Shown in pieces: positions 63,923 to 64,000 of a stretch of 64,000 bases of DNA. The first letter of the stretch is position 1; each line of letters opens with the position of its first letter. Under the pieces are notes generated by a model. It saw only the letters and a program-made list of their open reading frames with translations. It was not told the origin of the DNA and ran no database searches. The stretch comes from DASSBG01 sp963800395 (GTDB lineage: Bacteria > Pseudomonadota > Gammaproteobacteria > Xanthomonadales > Rhodanobacteraceae), in the NCBI GenBank assembly GCA_963800395.1, contig CAWDBD010000018.1, positions 15,726 to 79,725 of the forward strand, in the 5' to 3' direction. Position numbers and translations under genes: made by a program.

Positions 63923-64000
63923 CTAGGCGTAGTTGGGCAGTAGGCGCAGGGCCGTACCGACTTCGCCCAATGATCGCCCAAGCGTGGGGATCCCGCTCTG
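63923..64000 (-). CDS. C-terminal fragment of a gene running off the window
   Basis: On the minus strand the last 25 residues of an open frame (SGIPTLGRSLGEVGTALRLL, then PNYA) end in TAG at 63923-63925. The composition is protein-like and GC-rich as in the main chromosome, so the AT-rich island ends before it. No family can be named. Confidence 0.4.
   Translation of the reverse strand, partial: QSGIPTLGRSLGEVGTALRLLPNYA

Overview
The window is about 63% G+C and reads as the chromosome of a gammaproteobacterium, most likely Xanthomonadales (Rhodanobacteraceae or Lysobacteraceae). The clues are a monothiol glutaredoxin-rhodanese fusion, a monomeric isocitrate dehydrogenase, the gpmI-envC-ctpA order, a DUF3391 HD-GYP protein, a phasin, a lysine-rich HU-like protein and many palindromic intergenic repeats. 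The assignment rests on gene content only. I see no rRNA, tRNA, CRISPR array, insertion sequence or prophage.

Layout. 0-7 kb: the end of a PLP-dependent dehydratase, an EamA exporter, the glutaredoxin fusion, rpoH behind a perfect CIRCE operator, a PAS-GGDEF diguanylate cyclase and a hotdog thioesterase. 7-12.3 kb: a small gene split by a palindromic element, then an ERCC4 nuclease overlapping a SWIM-SNF2 translocase. 12.4-20.8 kb: icd, a STAND/TPR regulator and several small secreted proteins. 20.9-25.4 kb: a lipoprotein methyltransferase, an RluE-like pseudouridine synthase overlapping a methyltransferase, a YdcF-like protein overlapping a MidA-type methyltransferase. 25.5-29.7 kb: gpmI-envC-ctpA (glycolysis, cell separation, C-terminal protease). 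30-36.3 kb: a periplasmic unknown, a membrane-anchored AraC regulator, DUF2306, a Rieske oxygenase, a VOC-cupin fusion, a small secreted protein and DUF1993. 36.5-39.1 kb: an HD-GYP and EAL pair for c-di-GMP. 39.5-41.6 kb: glutathione-dependent formaldehyde oxidation (class III alcohol dehydrogenase and S-formylglutathione hydrolase). 41.6-42.7 kb: repeats and an HU-like gene.

42.9-58.4 kb holds lhr, an XRE-DUF805 protein, a GNAT, an SRAP protein, an RNB exonuclease, a phasin, queD, fadL and a large membrane-anchored ankyrin protein. Most of these genes are interrupted by frame breaks. Where I could resolve the break it is almost always a single extra base, which points to local sequence or assembly error more than to mass gene decay. 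58.4-61.5 kb is intact again (FAD oxidase, KefB-type antiporter).

The last 2 kb (61.9-63.8 kb) is AT-richer and carries two unrecognised genes: a secreted Gly-rich protein with a metzincin-like HExxHxxGxxD motif and an in-frame amber codon, and a single-pass membrane-anchored partner. This is the best candidate for something undescribed. Other strong points are CIRCE control of rpoH, the SNF2-ERCC4 pair, a palindromic repeat translated in frame inside lhr, and a palindromic operator over the phasin promoter.
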